64,000 bases of DNA from Photobacterium sp. CCB-ST2H9 (GCF_023151555.2 NZ_CP100426.1:1116001-1180000); one strand, 5' to 3'; shown: positions 25,649 through 35,299, counted from the first letter of the stretch. Translations and numbers: made by a program. Notes: a model not told the origin generated them from the sequence alone.

Positions 25649-26677
25649 ATGTCAATCTGGTTGTGGGTCCGCCGTTGGGCCCATCAACAATTCAATCAAC
25701 TCACTGGTCGCAACCTGCTCATCACACTGCTCGTCTACATCGGAGCAAGCTGGTTACTCCTTGAACTGGCTGGAGAGCAAGCACTTACACATTCACTCAG
25801 CCGCTTCGTTTACTACCTGGTCGTCACCGCGTCCACCGTCGGTTATGGTGACTATTCACCGGAATCTGCTGCGGGTCAGTGGGTCGTCGCCCTGTTTGTG
25901 ATTCCGGGCGGCCTGGGGTTATTCGCCATTGGCATTGGCCGTCTGGCCACGATGTTTATGAGTTACTGGAAGAGCGGTCTGCTCGGCAATCGGAGAATCA
26001 ACGTGGAGAACCATATTCTGGTACTCGGCTGGAATAACCAGCGCACCCTGCACCTGATCCAGATGTTGCAGCACGAAGAGCGCACTCGCCGCCATATCGT
26101 GCTTTGCGTCCGTCCTGAAATGGAAAACCCGCTACCGGGCGAAATCGACTTTGTCCGCGTCACCAGCTTTACCGACACCCAGAGCATGGACAAAGCCGGG
26201 GTCAGCAAAGCCAGCTGTATCATCATTGATAACGCTGAAGATGATGTCACTCTGGCAGCCGCGCTGTATTGCGCCAGCCGTAACCCAAACGCGCACCTGC
26301 TGGCTTATTTCAATGATGAAGCGCTCAGTGACCTGCTGAAAAGCCATTGTCCAAATGCTGAGTGTATTCCTTCCGTGGCTGTCGAGATGCTTGCAAAAGC
26401 GGCCGTCGATCCCGGCTCCAGCGGCTTACACCACGAACTGCTCAGCACCCACCATGGCATGACACAATACGCGGTGCGTTTCCCGGAAAGCATGGCGCCC
26501 ACGCCCATCAGCAAACTGTTCAGCCAGTTTAAAGAACAGCATGATGCCACGCTGATTGCTATCGACCGCGGTCAGGGCATTGAGCTGAATCCGCCGCTGA
26601 ATCTGGACGTCACACCCGGCACCAATATTTTCTACATCGCCGATGAGCGGGTAGACCATTTTAACTGGCCTGCATAA
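25649..26677 (+). CDS. Potassium channel with RCK/TrkA-N domain
   Basis: 342 residues. Two membrane segments (about 24-42 and 78-102) flank a pore loop with the potassium selectivity filter TVGYGD at 63-68. A cytoplasmic RCK part follows (NHILVLGWNNQRTLHLIQML, then VTSFTDTQSMDKAG and CIIIDNAEDDVT). This is the Kch/MthK two-helix architecture. Its position inside a PspA-type operon, between yjfJ and yjfK, is conserved in some gammaproteobacteria as far as I recall and suggests a role in membrane-potential or leak responses. AGGAGAAAGGC precedes the ATG. Confidence 0.92.
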   Translation: MSIWLWVRRWAHQQFNQLTGRNLLITLLVYIGASWLLLELAGEQALTHSLSRFVYYLVVTASTVGYGDYSPESAAGQWVVALFVIPGGLGLFAIGIGRLATMFMSYWKSGLLGNRRINVENHILVLGWNNQRTLHLIQMLQHEERTRRHIVLCVRPEMENPLPGEIDFVRVTSFTDTQSMDKAGVSKASCIIIDNAEDDVTLAAALYCASRNPNAHLLAYFNDEALSDLLKSHCPNAECIPSVAVEMLAKAAVDPGSSGLHHELLSTHHGMTQYAVRFPESMAPTPISKLFSQFKEQHDATLIAIDRGQGIELNPPLNLDVTPGTNIFYIADERVDHFNWPA

Positions 26678-26694
26678 TCGGATAAGGAGAACGT

Positions 26695-27330
26695 ATGTTC
26701 GACTGGTTTAAAAAACGTAAAGAGCCTGAAGCCAGTGGCCCGGCCGCCCCGGAAATTCTGGGCCTGCGCCTCGGCGGCGCATTCGAGCTCGATGATCTGA
26801 AACTGCGCCTGACAGAACCGTCGCTGACGATCGAAGGTGCTGCCCGCACACAGCTGATTCAGGCTGTGGGTGAAGTCTGGCTGGATGAGCAGACCCGCCT
26901 GCTCCGCTACTATACCGATGACGAAGGCTTTGTTCAGGTGCTGACCCATGGCACAAGCGACGCCGATGTCAGTGAAGTCAAACTGTTTTACTTCTACGAA
27001 AGCAAGCCTGTCGACACCGACAGCGAATGGCAGCATCTGCTCGATCACGGCATCGTGAAAAGCCAGTGGCAGCTGGAAGACCAGACTTTTGAGAAAATCT
27101 GGGACAACAGCCGTCCGGTTGCAGTTACCGAAACCACCTGGCTGCAGAATGGCACCACCAGCAATACGGATCAGTTTTTGATGGTGTATGAAAGGGAAGC
27201 CGAACCATCACTGGCTGAAGTCCTGCTTGTGGCCGCAGAAGAAAAAATTTTCAACAACCGGGCCGAACGAAGCCTGGTGCTGAGCACAGGGTTTGATCTC
27301 AGTCCAACCGACTTCAAGTTAATCGGCTGA
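26695..27330 (+). CDS. yjfK: YjfK-like DUF2491 protein
   Basis: 211 residues, soluble, starting MFDWFKKRKEPEASGP with a basic N-terminus. Motifs are LGLRLGGAFELDDLKLRL, SDADVSEVKLFYFYES and VYEREAEPSLAEVLLV. It resembles E. coli YjfK (DUF2491). The gene follows the channel after 17 bases with AAGGAGA before the ATG. Function is unknown; the conserved neighbourhood points to the PspA-linked envelope system. Confidence 0.82.
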   Translation: MFDWFKKRKEPEASGPAAPEILGLRLGGAFELDDLKLRLTEPSLTIEGAARTQLIQAVGEVWLDEQTRLLRYYTDDEGFVQVLTHGTSDADVSEVKLFYFYESKPVDTDSEWQHLLDHGIVKSQWQLEDQTFEKIWDNSRPVAVTETTWLQNGTTSNTDQFLMVYEREAEPSLAEVLLVAAEEKIFNNRAERSLVLSTGFDLSPTDFKLIG

Positions 27331-27373
27331 ATCAGGCAACAATACATAAAAACGATATATTTTAGGGATTTCC

Positions 27374-27790
27374 ATGGATCTATTAACACAATCTCTCGCA
27401 GGGTTAGGCTCTTTTGTCATCTATTTTGCGATTTCTATTCTGTTCCTGATGCTGTTCAAAATTATCTTCGTCCGCATCACGCCGTATGACGAATGGAAAC
27501 TGGTCAAAGAAGAGAAAAACACCGCAGCAGCCATTACCCTGTCGGGTTCTGTACTGGGTTATTCACTGGCCATTGCCGGTGCTGCCAGTAACTCAGTGAA
27601 CTTTGTTGATTTCTCTATCTGGGGTGTGGTTGCCCTGCTGGCTCAAATGCTGGCTTATCTGATTGTTCGTTTAGGCTTCATGCCACGCATCGCTGAACGC
27701 ATTGAAGCGGGTGAGATCCCTGCGGGTCTGCTGATGGCTGCGACTTCTGTTGCTGTGGGTCTGCTCAACGCTGCCTGCATGACATACTGA
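27374..27790 (+). CDS. yjfL: YjfL-like DUF350 membrane protein
   Basis: 138 residues with four predicted membrane segments (about 10-32, 52-73, 78-100 and 115-135), matching the DUF350 family (for example SVLGYSLAIAGAASNSVNFVDF, read in parts). The start ATG is preceded by TAGGGATTTCC. It belongs to the same operon as yjfK and yjfM. Function is not established. Confidence 0.85.
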   Translation: MDLLTQSLAGLGSFVIYFAISILFLMLFKIIFVRITPYDEWKLVKEEKNTAAAITLSGSVLGYSLAIAGAASNSVNFVDFSIWGVVALLAQMLAYLIVRLGFMPRIAERIEAGEIPAGLLMAATSVAVGLLNAACMTY

Positions 27791-27800
27791 GGGCGGCGCA

Positions 27801-28430
27801 ATGAAACGGACCAAAGAAGTCAATCTCCCCGGTATGCGTAAGCAATGGCGTCCCTTTGCCATTGCACCTGTCACTGCCGCGATTTCTGCAGGCCTGCTGG
27901 CTGGCTGTAGTGACCCGAAAGAAGAAGCCAAGCTCTACCACACGGTATACGACTGTAAAAGCGATAACCCGGGCTTCGAAGCGCAATGTGAGGCAGCCTA
28001 CGAGACCGCATTGAAAGATGCGGCACGTACAGCGCCAAAATTCATGACCCAACGTGACTGTATCGCTGAATTCGGCCAGAACAGCTGTGTCGGTGCGCCT
28101 GAGAATAACTGGTTTATGCCTGCGATGGCCGGCTTTATGTTCGCCCGCTTGCTGGACAATAACCGCGGCTACTACAGCCAGCCGATGTTCAGTTCGACTT
28201 ATCCGGGCAGCCGTTACTACAGCCGCTGGACCACAGCTGATGGTTATGACTACGGTTCTTACCGCTATAAGAACTCCAAAGTGATCCTCAGCAAAGAGCA
28301 GATGAAACCGAAGCCAACGGTCAGCCGCACGATCTCACGCGGTGGCTTTGGCTCCAGTGCGGCAGCTAAATCCAGCTGGAGCAGCTCAAAGAGTTCATCG
28401 AGTTCATCCAGCCGGAGCTGGGGCGGCTGA
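27801..28430 (+). CDS. yjfM: YjfM-like DUF1190 (UPF0253-type) lipoprotein-like protein
   Basis: 209 residues. The N-terminus has a hydrophobic stretch followed by LLAGCSDP, a likely lipobox, although the region before it is longer than usual. DUF1190 features are YDCKSDNPGFEAQCEAAYETALKDAARTAPKF (read in parts), then a Tyr/Ser-rich tail ending in runs of serine (SSSKSSSSSSSRSWGG, in parts). It is the last gene of the operon; the yjfC ATP-grasp gene that follows in E. coli is missing. A strong terminator follows 18 bases later. Confidence 0.82.
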   Translation: MKRTKEVNLPGMRKQWRPFAIAPVTAAISAGLLAGCSDPKEEAKLYHTVYDCKSDNPGFEAQCEAAYETALKDAARTAPKFMTQRDCIAEFGQNSCVGAPENNWFMPAMAGFMFARLLDNNRGYYSQPMFSSTYPGSRYYSRWTTADGYDYGSYRYKNSKVILSKEQMKPKPTVSRTISRGGFGSSAAAKSSWSSSKSSSSSSSRSWGG

Positions 28431-28447
28431 TTCCGTCATCAGCACAG

Positions 28448-28473
28448 AAAGAGCGCCGCGGCGCTCTTTTTTT
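28448..28473 (+). terminator. Terminator of the yjf/PspA-type operon
   Basis: GAGCGC pairs with GCGCTC around a CGCG core, flanked by AAA and seven T on the plus strand. It lies directly after yjfM. Confidence 0.9.
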
Positions 28474-28820
28474 GCCTGAAGATTACAGATCAAAACAATT
28501 GTGCACGAAGTTTATTCACGACCGAAAAAACTGAAGCAACTCATGAAAAACAATAAGTTGCTTCAATAAATCAGACATTTCAAGAAAACACACCCTAGAT
28601 CACACTTTGAATACTAAGTGGTTTATTGTTAACATCTCTACACTTTTGACTCAGAAGATAGTTTCACCTTTCTGTCTGAGCGCAGGCCAATCAGCAGAAT
28701 ATTGCTCTTCATGCAGATAACTTTGCTGTCCGTATTTTCACGCTGCATGCACTGATAGTTTGGCCGCAGCCACTGAGTTGGCTCAAAGGCGGACGCTTAA
28801 CCGTAGTATTTGAAGGATTT
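28474..28820. other. Intergenic region before the BCCT gene
   Basis: No credible open reading frame or RNA gene was seen. It is AT-rich and presumably holds the promoter of the BCCT transporter. Confidence 0.4.
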
Positions 28821-30797
28821 ATGGGAATTAAGTCAGATTTAAATAAACCGGTATTTTTTACCTCGGCGATCTTTATCGCTGCACTGTCTTTCATTGGTGT
28901 GATGTGGCCTCAGGCCATGGAAGCCTATTTCAAAAACGTTCAGGGCTGGATCATTACCCAGGCAAGCTGGATTTACATTCTGGCTGTCGCCATCTTCCTG
29001 ATCTTCCTCATTTTTGTGATGTTCAGCCGTTTGGGAGATATTAAACTCGGGCCGGATCATTCCGAACCGGACTACAGCTATACCTCTTGGCTGGCCATGC
29101 TGTTCTCTGCCGGGATGGGGATCGGTCTGATGTTCTTTGGCGTGGCAGAACCTGTCATGCACTTCACCTCTCCTCCGGTCGGCGACCCGCAAACCGTAGA
29201 AGCGGCCCGTGAAGCCATGAAGATCACCTTCTTCCACTGGGGTCTGCACGCCTGGGGAATTTACGCACTGGTCGCGCTGGCGATGGCGTATTTTGCCTAC
29301 CGCCACAAGCTGCCTTTGCTGCCACGTTCAGCACTGTACCCGCTGATTGGTGAACGGATTTACGGCCCGATTGGTCATATGATCGATATCTTTGCCGTGA
29401 TCGGGACGCTGTTCGGTGTCGCCACCTCGCTGGGCTTTGGTGTGGTACAGGTCAACGCCGGTTTTCACTACCTGTTTGATCTGCCTCAGACCACGACCGT
29501 GCAGGTCATGCTGATCGCTGCCATTACCCTGATTGCCACGGCATCTGTTGTACTGGGCCTGGACGGCGGGATCAAACGCCTGTCAAACATCAATATGTTC
29601 CTGGCGGTCCTGCTGCTGGCTGTCGTGATTCTGGCTGGCCCGACGGCGATGATCATGAAATCTTTTGTTCAGAATACCGGCTCATACCTGAGTGAGATCG
29701 TGAGCAAAACCTTCAATCTGTATGCCTATCAGCCGAAAGAAGACTGGATTGGCGGCTGGACGCTGCTGTACTGGGGCTGGTGGGTCTCCTGGTCGCCGTT
29801 CGTGGGCATGTTCATTGCCCGGATTTCACGCGGCCGAACCATCCGCGAATTCCTGGTGGGTGTACTGCTGATCCCGTCACTGTTCGGTTTCCTGTGGTTT
29901 ACGGCATTCGGTAACACTGCGATTGATGCCATCATGAATCACGGCGCCGACTACCTGAGCAAAGCGGTCAGTGAGAACGTCCCGGTCGCGCTGTTTAAGT
30001 TCTTTGAACACATGCCGATGTCTTCTGTACTGTCAGTCATTGGTGTGGCGCTGGTCATTACCTTCTTCGTCAGCTCGTCTGACTCCGGCTCTCTGGTCAT
30101 CGATACCCTGACCTCAGGCGGTGCCGCGGAGCCACCGGTCTGGCAGCGTATTTTCTGGGCCGTGATTGAAGGTGTGGTTGCAGCGGCCCTGCTGGCTGCA
30201 GGCGGCTTGTCGGCGCTGCAGACCATGACGATCGCCAGTGCCTTCCCGATCATGATTCTGATGCTGCTGTTCTGTTACTGTCTGTTCAAGGCGCTGCGAA
30301 ACGACTACATGCTGCAAAACAGTATTCAGAACCACAACACGACCTTGCAGTACACGCAAAACAGTGTCAGCTGGAAAACCCGGATTTCTGCACTGGTCAG
30401 CCATCCGAAGCAAGAAGAAGCCGAGAACTTCATCAGGGCTACGGCAACACCGGCACTGAAAACGCTGGTCGATGAAATGAAAGCACAGGGGCTGGCTGCG
30501 AAGCTGCAAGTGCTGGATGAGTCCCGTGTTCGTCTGGTGGTCGAGAAAGAAGAAGTCGAAGATTTCGCCTATGGTATTCGTCTGCGTCACTTCGCACTGC
30601 CAAGCTACGCGAATGAGTCCTACGACGATTATTACCGGGCTGAAGTCTTCCTGCTGCAGGGCGGCCAGCAATATGACGTGATGGGTTACACCAAAGACCA
30701 GATCATTGCCGATGCGGTCACCCAGTACGAACGTCACATGCACTTCCTGCATCTGGCGACTTCGGAAAATATTGTCGAAGAAGCCGTAGCTTCCTGA
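28821..30797 (+). CDS. betT: BCCT-family choline/betaine transporter, BetT-like
   Basis: 658 residues, twelve membrane segments expected. The BCCT signatures are present: MLFSAGMGIGLMFFGVAEPVMHF (read in parts), the Trp-rich WTLLYWGWWVSWSPFVGMFIARISRGRTIREF (in parts) and VSSSDSGSLVIDTL. A soluble C-terminal extension of about 150 residues (after FCYCLFKALRNDY) is the BetT-type osmoregulatory tail. The substrate is likely choline, but other quaternary ammonium compounds are possible and no betAB genes are adjacent. GAAGGA precedes the ATG; a terminator follows. Confidence 0.88.
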   Translation: MGIKSDLNKPVFFTSAIFIAALSFIGVMWPQAMEAYFKNVQGWIITQASWIYILAVAIFLIFLIFVMFSRLGDIKLGPDHSEPDYSYTSWLAMLFSAGMGIGLMFFGVAEPVMHFTSPPVGDPQTVEAAREAMKITFFHWGLHAWGIYALVALAMAYFAYRHKLPLLPRSALYPLIGERIYGPIGHMIDIFAVIGTLFGVATSLGFGVVQVNAGFHYLFDLPQTTTVQVMLIAAITLIATASVVLGLDGGIKRLSNINMFLAVLLLAVVILAGPTAMIMKSFVQNTGSYLSEIVSKTFNLYAYQPKEDWIGGWTLLYWGWWVSWSPFVGMFIARISRGRTIREFLVGVLLIPSLFGFLWFTAFGNTAIDAIMNHGADYLSKAVSENVPVALFKFFEHMPMSSVLSVIGVALVITFFVSSSDSGSLVIDTLTSGGAAEPPVWQRIFWAVIEGVVAAALLAAGGLSALQTMTIASAFPIMILMLLFCYCLFKALRNDYMLQNSIQNHNTTLQYTQNSVSWKTRISALVSHPKQEEAENFIRATATPALKTLVDEMKAQGLAAKLQVLDESRVRLVVEKEEVEDFAYGIRLRHFALPSYANESYDDYYRAEVFLLQGGQQYDVMGYTKDQIIADAVTQYERHMHFLHLATSENIVEEAVAS

Positions 30798-30821
30798 GGC
30801 ATTGAACCCGAATCGAACCAT

Positions 30822-30850
30822 AAAAAAGCCAGCTTCATGCTGGCTTTTTT
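30822..30850. terminator. Bidirectional terminator after the BCCT gene
   Basis: AAAAAAGCCAGC pairs perfectly with GCTGGCTTTTTT around TTCAT. The A- and T-runs make it usable from both strands, serving the BCCT gene and the convergent VOC gene. Confidence 0.9.
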
Positions 30851-30881
30851 GTTAACCGGTTAATCAAAGAAACATCCCGGA

Positions 30882-31400
30882 TCAGTGGCTGTAGGCGCCG
30901 CTGGCATAATGCAGTTCATAACTGTGGCTGTAAATTTCCAGAATGTTCCCGAACGGATCTTCCATATAAATCATGCGGTAGGGTTTCTCACCCGGATAAT
31001 AATAGCGCGGTGCTTTCATGCGCTTTTTCCCGCCTGCGGCAACAATACGCTCCGCCAGTTCCTCGACATTCGGATCCTGCACGCAGAAGTGGAACACACC
31101 GGTCTTCCAGTATTCAAAGTTGTTTTCCGGCTGTTGCTGATTGTCGAACTGAAACAGTTCCACCCCAATGCGATCGCCTGTCGACAGATGCGCAATCCGA
31201 AAACGTCCCCAGCCTTCGCCAAAGACATCAGTACACATTTCGCCGATAGCGCTGTCATCCTCCACGATTTCCGTCGGCGGCATAATCAGATACCAGCCCA
31301 GCACCTCGGTATAAAATGTCACCGCCGCTTCCAGATCCGGCACCGAAATACCGATATGAGAGAACGTTCTTGGATAAGGCGTTTGTGCTTCAGTGTTCAT
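30882..31400 (-). CDS. VOC/glyoxalase-superfamily protein
   Basis: 172 residues, two betaalphabetabetabeta modules: HIGISVPDLEAAVTFYTEVLGW at about 16-37 (in parts) and a second half with FHFCVQDPNVEELAERI. Metal-binding candidates include the His in SHIGIS, Glu in GVELFQF, His in VFHFCV and Glu in GNILEIYSH, so the site looks complete. The reaction (lyase, dioxygenase or sequestration) cannot be set. A LysR gene diverges 98 bases upstream. Confidence 0.88.
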   Translation of the reverse strand: MNTEAQTPYPRTFSHIGISVPDLEAAVTFYTEVLGWYLIMPPTEIVEDDSAIGEMCTDVFGEGWGRFRIAHLSTGDRIGVELFQFDNQQQPENNFEYWKTGVFHFCVQDPNVEELAERIVAAGGKKRMKAPRYYYPGEKPYRMIYMEDPFGNILEIYSHSYELHYASGAYSH

Positions 31401-31498
31401 CAGTGGAATCCTCCTGTTGTTGAGCGTCCCACTTTAATTCGCCAAAAAGTGAATTAAAAATTATCATTTATTCTTATTTTCATCACGATTTGTTATCC

Positions 31499-32395
31499 AT
31501 GAAACTCAACAGGCAATGGCTTCATACCTTCGCGACGCTGGTCGACGTCGGCCAGTTCACTGAGACCGCGGCCCGGCTTCATATGACGCAACCCGGGGTC
31601 AGCCAGCACATCCGCAAGCTGGAACAACAACTTGGGCAGGCACTGCTCATACGGATCGGGAAGAGGTTTGAGCTGACGCACGCAGGAACCGTGCTCTACC
31701 AACACTGCCAGACACTGGCCGCAGAGGAACAACGCCTGCAACAGGCGCTGTTACAGGATAACCCGGAAGCCGGTCCCTGCCGTTTCGCGATGTCCGGCAC
31801 ACTGGCAAATCAGCTTTATCCGCTGTTTCTGCAACGCCAGCAGGCCTTTCCGGCATTATCTGTGGCCGTCGAATCCGCACCGGATCAGCGTATCCTGCAC
31901 TTGCTGGAACAGGATGAAGTCGATCTCGGCATCGTGGCCGAACCGCTGACCCAAGCACAATCACAGGCACGTTTTCACAGTGAGAAAATTGGTGAAGAGA
32001 CTCTGTGTCTGGTCTTTCCCGCCGCGCCGGACACATCCCCTTTATCAGAAGCCCTGCTGACAGAAACCGGGTTGATCGATCACCCCAATGCGCGCCGTTA
32101 TCTCGACAGTGTGCTGTTGGACCTGCCCTTCTCCTTACAGCCGGATACACTGCCGGTGCATGGCTACATCAATCAGCTCAGCCAGATTCTGCTGCCGGTC
32201 TCGCTCGGACTTGGCTTTACCGTTCTCCCGGAAAGCACCATTCTGGAGTCCCCCTATTCAAAAGGATTAAGGATTCTGCACCGTACCGTCAATGTCAGAG
32301 AGCCTCTGTACCTTGTCCGGAAACGCCACCGGGAACTGGCATCCCGTTATCCCTGGTTCATCGACTGTATCCGGCAAACCCTGCAACGCAGCTGA
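31499..32395 (+). CDS. LysR-family regulator divergent from the VOC gene
   Basis: 298 residues from the ATG at 31499; a TTG three codons earlier is possible but less likely. The helix-turn-helix is WLHTFATLVDVGQFTETAARLHMTQPGVSQHIRKLEQQLG (in parts). The effector domain includes CRFAMSGTLANQLYPLF and DEVDLGIVAEPL. It probably controls the VOC gene. Confidence 0.9.
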   Translation: MKLNRQWLHTFATLVDVGQFTETAARLHMTQPGVSQHIRKLEQQLGQALLIRIGKRFELTHAGTVLYQHCQTLAAEEQRLQQALLQDNPEAGPCRFAMSGTLANQLYPLFLQRQQAFPALSVAVESAPDQRILHLLEQDEVDLGIVAEPLTQAQSQARFHSEKIGEETLCLVFPAAPDTSPLSEALLTETGLIDHPNARRYLDSVLLDLPFSLQPDTLPVHGYINQLSQILLPVSLGLGFTVLPESTILESPYSKGLRILHRTVNVREPLYLVRKRHRELASRYPWFIDCIRQTLQRS

Positions 32396-32641
32396 GTCGC
32401 TTCGCCGGTCCATACCGGCGGTAACCAAGCCTCCGTTTCAGTTCACTGAAACATCTCAATTTTCCCGTCAAACCGATGATGTTTCATGCTGTTACAACCG
32501 CAATCCTGTCAGACACACAGTTTCCCGGTTCTGGCCTGTGAACAGACAAATGCAACAAGACACCTATAATTTTGCATCGTAAAATAACGGTCTTCAAAAC
32601 AGCCAACAGCCGGGTACTGACCGCAGCACGAGGACACTCAT

Positions 32642-33835
32642 ATGCAGACCAAACCAGGACAACTCCCGATCCTGACGCCGATCCGCGGCATCGCCGCCCT
32701 GATCGTCGCTTTTTTCCATGCCCGTTTAATCTTATTTCCGCAATGGAAAGAAGCGATCGCCGGTGTTACGCAGTTTTTGGAAAATGGCTATCTCTGGGTC
32801 GATATCTTTTTCATGCTGAGCGGCTTTGTGATGATGCACGTTTATCTGCCTGCATTTGCCAACGGGAGCAACCTGCCCAGATGGCGCGCCTTTTTGTGGC
32901 TGCGATTCAGCCGGATTTACCCGCTGTTCTTCATCACTTTTGCGGTGCTCTTCCTCTGGGAATATTACAAATCGCAACACCAGATTGGGTTCTATGGTGG
33001 TGCCTTATTCGAAGCCTGGGGTGCCAGTGGCACTCCGCCGTTTGCCGGACCTTTCAACCGCACCGAAGCTATTTTACCGAACCTGCTGCTGCTGAATGGC
33101 ATCGGCAGCCAACCCCTGAGCTGGAATATTGCCGGCTGGTCACTGAGCATTGAATGGCTCTGCTACCTGGTCTTTCCTTTGCTGGTGCTGGCGATGCGAC
33201 CGTCCGCCAGACGCAGTGCCTGGGTGCCTTTTGCAGTTTTCATGACGGTTGGCACATTGGTGTACCTGAAAGGGAACCTTGATATTACAGCGACTTACCA
33301 AGCCTTCCTGCGCGGCCTGTGCGGTTTTTCTTTCGGGATGTGGCTCTGCCGGATTCAGGTTTCTGTGCGTGCCAAACACTGGATGAATCAGGATGTCCTT
33401 CTTGTTGTTCTGATTGCAGCGCTGATGACCGTTCTGCATTTCAGCACGACTGACAGCACGACGATGATCACCTATGTTCTGTTTGCCCTGCTGGTTCTGG
33501 CGGGTGCACATCAGGTTCAGCGGTCATCCGTCATGCAGTCTGTACTGGATAACCGGATCACACAGTATCTGGGTGATATTTCCTATTCGATCTACCTGTG
33601 GCACACCGTCATCCTGCTGGCTGGTGTAGAAATAATCCATCACATCAATCCGGACTGGACAACCTGGTGGTATGCCCAGACCGATGGACCGATCCTCATC
33701 ACGGGCATTCTGGCTTTCACCGTGCTTTTACTGGCCGTCTCCGCAATGAGTTACCACCTGATCGAACGCCCGGTGATGAAATGGCTTCGCCGTCTCGGCG
33801 GCACTCAGATAACCATTCAGGTTTCACAGATGTAA
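32642..33835 (+). CDS. Acyltransferase family 3 (OafA/YrhL-like) membrane protein
   Basis: 397 residues with about ten membrane segments. The family hallmark at the N-terminus is LTPIRGIAALIVAFFHARL, with the R-G dyad and the catalytic-type His. Further conserved parts are WVDIFFMLSGFVMMHVY, SWNIAGWSLSIEWLCYLVFPLL (in parts) and ISYSIYLWHTVI. Such enzymes O-acylate surface sugars; there is no polysaccharide cluster here, so the acceptor is unknown. A strong terminator follows. Confidence 0.92.
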   Translation: MQTKPGQLPILTPIRGIAALIVAFFHARLILFPQWKEAIAGVTQFLENGYLWVDIFFMLSGFVMMHVYLPAFANGSNLPRWRAFLWLRFSRIYPLFFITFAVLFLWEYYKSQHQIGFYGGALFEAWGASGTPPFAGPFNRTEAILPNLLLLNGIGSQPLSWNIAGWSLSIEWLCYLVFPLLVLAMRPSARRSAWVPFAVFMTVGTLVYLKGNLDITATYQAFLRGLCGFSFGMWLCRIQVSVRAKHWMNQDVLLVVLIAALMTVLHFSTTDSTTMITYVLFALLVLAGAHQVQRSSVMQSVLDNRITQYLGDISYSIYLWHTVILLAGVEIIHHINPDWTTWWYAQTDGPILITGILAFTVLLLAVSAMSYHLIERPVMKWLRRLGGTQITIQVSQM

Positions 33836-33867
33836 ACCCAGAGCATCTCCCAATATCTTCTGGACTG

Positions 33868-33897
33868 AAGTGGCTGAATCATCAGCCACTTTTTTTT
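33868..33897 (+). terminator. Terminator after the acyltransferase gene
   Basis: AAGTGGCTGA pairs perfectly with TCAGCCACTT around ATCA, followed by a run of T. Confidence 0.9.
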
Positions 33898-34018
33898 GCT
33901 GCCCATTTTGTCAACATATCTGCAATTCACACTTACGCAACATCACACATAATCCAACCTATACTCCTAACGCATATTGACTCATCAGACAGGACGTCAC
34001 ACAACGGCAGGAGGCACC

Positions 34019-35104
34019 ATGTTCGGACAGCAATCCCCCATTCACTTTTCTCTGTTCACCTTCGGGCTGATGCTCGTGCTTTGCAGCGCCCACCTCAAAG
34101 CAGCCACCGTGCAACTGCCCCCCATGAACGCCCGGACCGATCAAACCTCTATCTCCGGCCTCTCATCCGGCGGCTTTATGGCAGCCCAGTTCCATATCGC
34201 CTATTCCGAATCACTGATGGGTGTCGGGATTGTCGCCGGTGGCCCCTGGAACTGCGCGGGCAACAACCCCTTCGTCAACCCGCTGGTCAACGCCACCACC
34301 ACCTGCATGAATCCGTGCCAAAACGCACTGGGTGTTTGTCCGTCGACGTTATTTCCCAACAGTAGCTACCTGTCGGAACTGGCAAAAGTCACCGCAGAAA
34401 ATGGCCGGATTGATGACACGAACAATATCAGAGATGACCAGGTTTACCTGTTTTCCGGCAGACTGGATGAAACTGTAGTGACGGGCGTGGTGGACACCGC
34501 GAAAGCGTTTTATCAAAAGCTGGATGTGCCGCTTTCACAGATTCACTATGACAAGAGTGTGGATGCCGGACATGCCTTTATCACCAACGATCCGGCTGAT
34601 ACCGCCTGTGATATCACCCAGTCGCCCTACATCAATCACTGTAACCTGCATCAGGCGCAGCGGATTCTGGAGCACATCTACGGCCCGTTGAAAGCCCCGG
34701 CAACCAGCCTTACCGGCGAATTGATTGCGTTTGATCAGAGCGAATTCTTCGATACCTCCCTGACCAGCATGGACAACACGGCTTATGTGTATATTCCGAA
34801 AAGCTGTCGCAGCGAATCCTGCAAAGTTCATGTCTCTGTGCATGGCTGCCGCCAGGGGATTTCCGTCATCGGCACCACTTATGTCACCGAAACCGGCTAT
34901 TTGGAAGTCGCCGACACCAACAACATCATCGTGCTTTTCCCGCAGGTGAAAAAGTCTGAGTTTGTCCCTTACAACCCCCGCGGCTGCTGGGATTTCTGGG
35001 GCTACGGCACCATGGGGCAACCACCGTATAACTACTACACCAAAGATGCGCCGCAAATGCGGGCGATTCAGGGGATGATTTCGCGGCTGACGCAGGTGAT
35101 GTGA
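34019..35104 (+). CDS. Secreted polyhydroxybutyrate-depolymerase-like esterase
   Basis: 361 residues from the ATG at 34019, which has AGGAGG five bases ahead; an upstream in-frame ATG has no ribosome site. A signal peptide of about 28 residues ends HLKA. The lipase-like box is GLSSGGFMAAQFH with the nucleophilic Ser, followed by GIVAGGPWNC. Likely Asp and His partners are in LFSGRLDETV and VDAGHAF. Several cysteines suggest disulfides and export. No PHA synthesis genes are nearby, which fits extracellular polymer degradation; another ester substrate is possible. Confidence 0.85.
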   Translation: MFGQQSPIHFSLFTFGLMLVLCSAHLKAATVQLPPMNARTDQTSISGLSSGGFMAAQFHIAYSESLMGVGIVAGGPWNCAGNNPFVNPLVNATTTCMNPCQNALGVCPSTLFPNSSYLSELAKVTAENGRIDDTNNIRDDQVYLFSGRLDETVVTGVVDTAKAFYQKLDVPLSQIHYDKSVDAGHAFITNDPADTACDITQSPYINHCNLHQAQRILEHIYGPLKAPATSLTGELIAFDQSEFFDTSLTSMDNTAYVYIPKSCRSESCKVHVSVHGCRQGISVIGTTYVTETGYLEVADTNNIIVLFPQVKKSEFVPYNPRGCWDFWGYGTMGQPPYNYYTKDAPQMRAIQGMISRLTQVM

Positions 35105-35257
35105 GGCAATCATTTGAGGGCTCTGCATGTCTCGTATCATTTCTGCAGTGCCCCTCAGCATTTGGGGGCGCGCCAGATACGCTTTGCTGGCACAAAGCGT
35201 ACCCAGACATGCCTTTTGGTTCTCTAATGTTGACCGGGCCGGGTGTAGGCCTCCCAT

Positions 35258-35299
35258 CGCCGACAACCTAAAAATTCACCCATGAATTTTTCCCTGGGG
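35258..35299 (+). repeat. 42-bp repeat, copy A (left border of an AT-richer islet)
   Basis: This copy matches the reverse complement of 36828-36869 at 39 of 42 bases. It contains the palindrome ATTCA-CCCA-TGAAT. The stretch 35105-35257 before it holds no gene but has a hairpin TACGCTTTG/CAAAGCGTA near 35172-35195. No gene is seen from 35300 to 35536. Confidence 0.7.

Noticed and set aside
32572..33153. 193-codon frame overlapping the acyltransferase gene
   Set aside because: The overlapping frame encodes a clear acyltransferase 3 protein with a ribosome site; this one has no family features.
35105..35257. Insertion-sequence end or transposase remnant
   Set aside because: Only hairpins were visible; no transposase fragment could be read on either strand.
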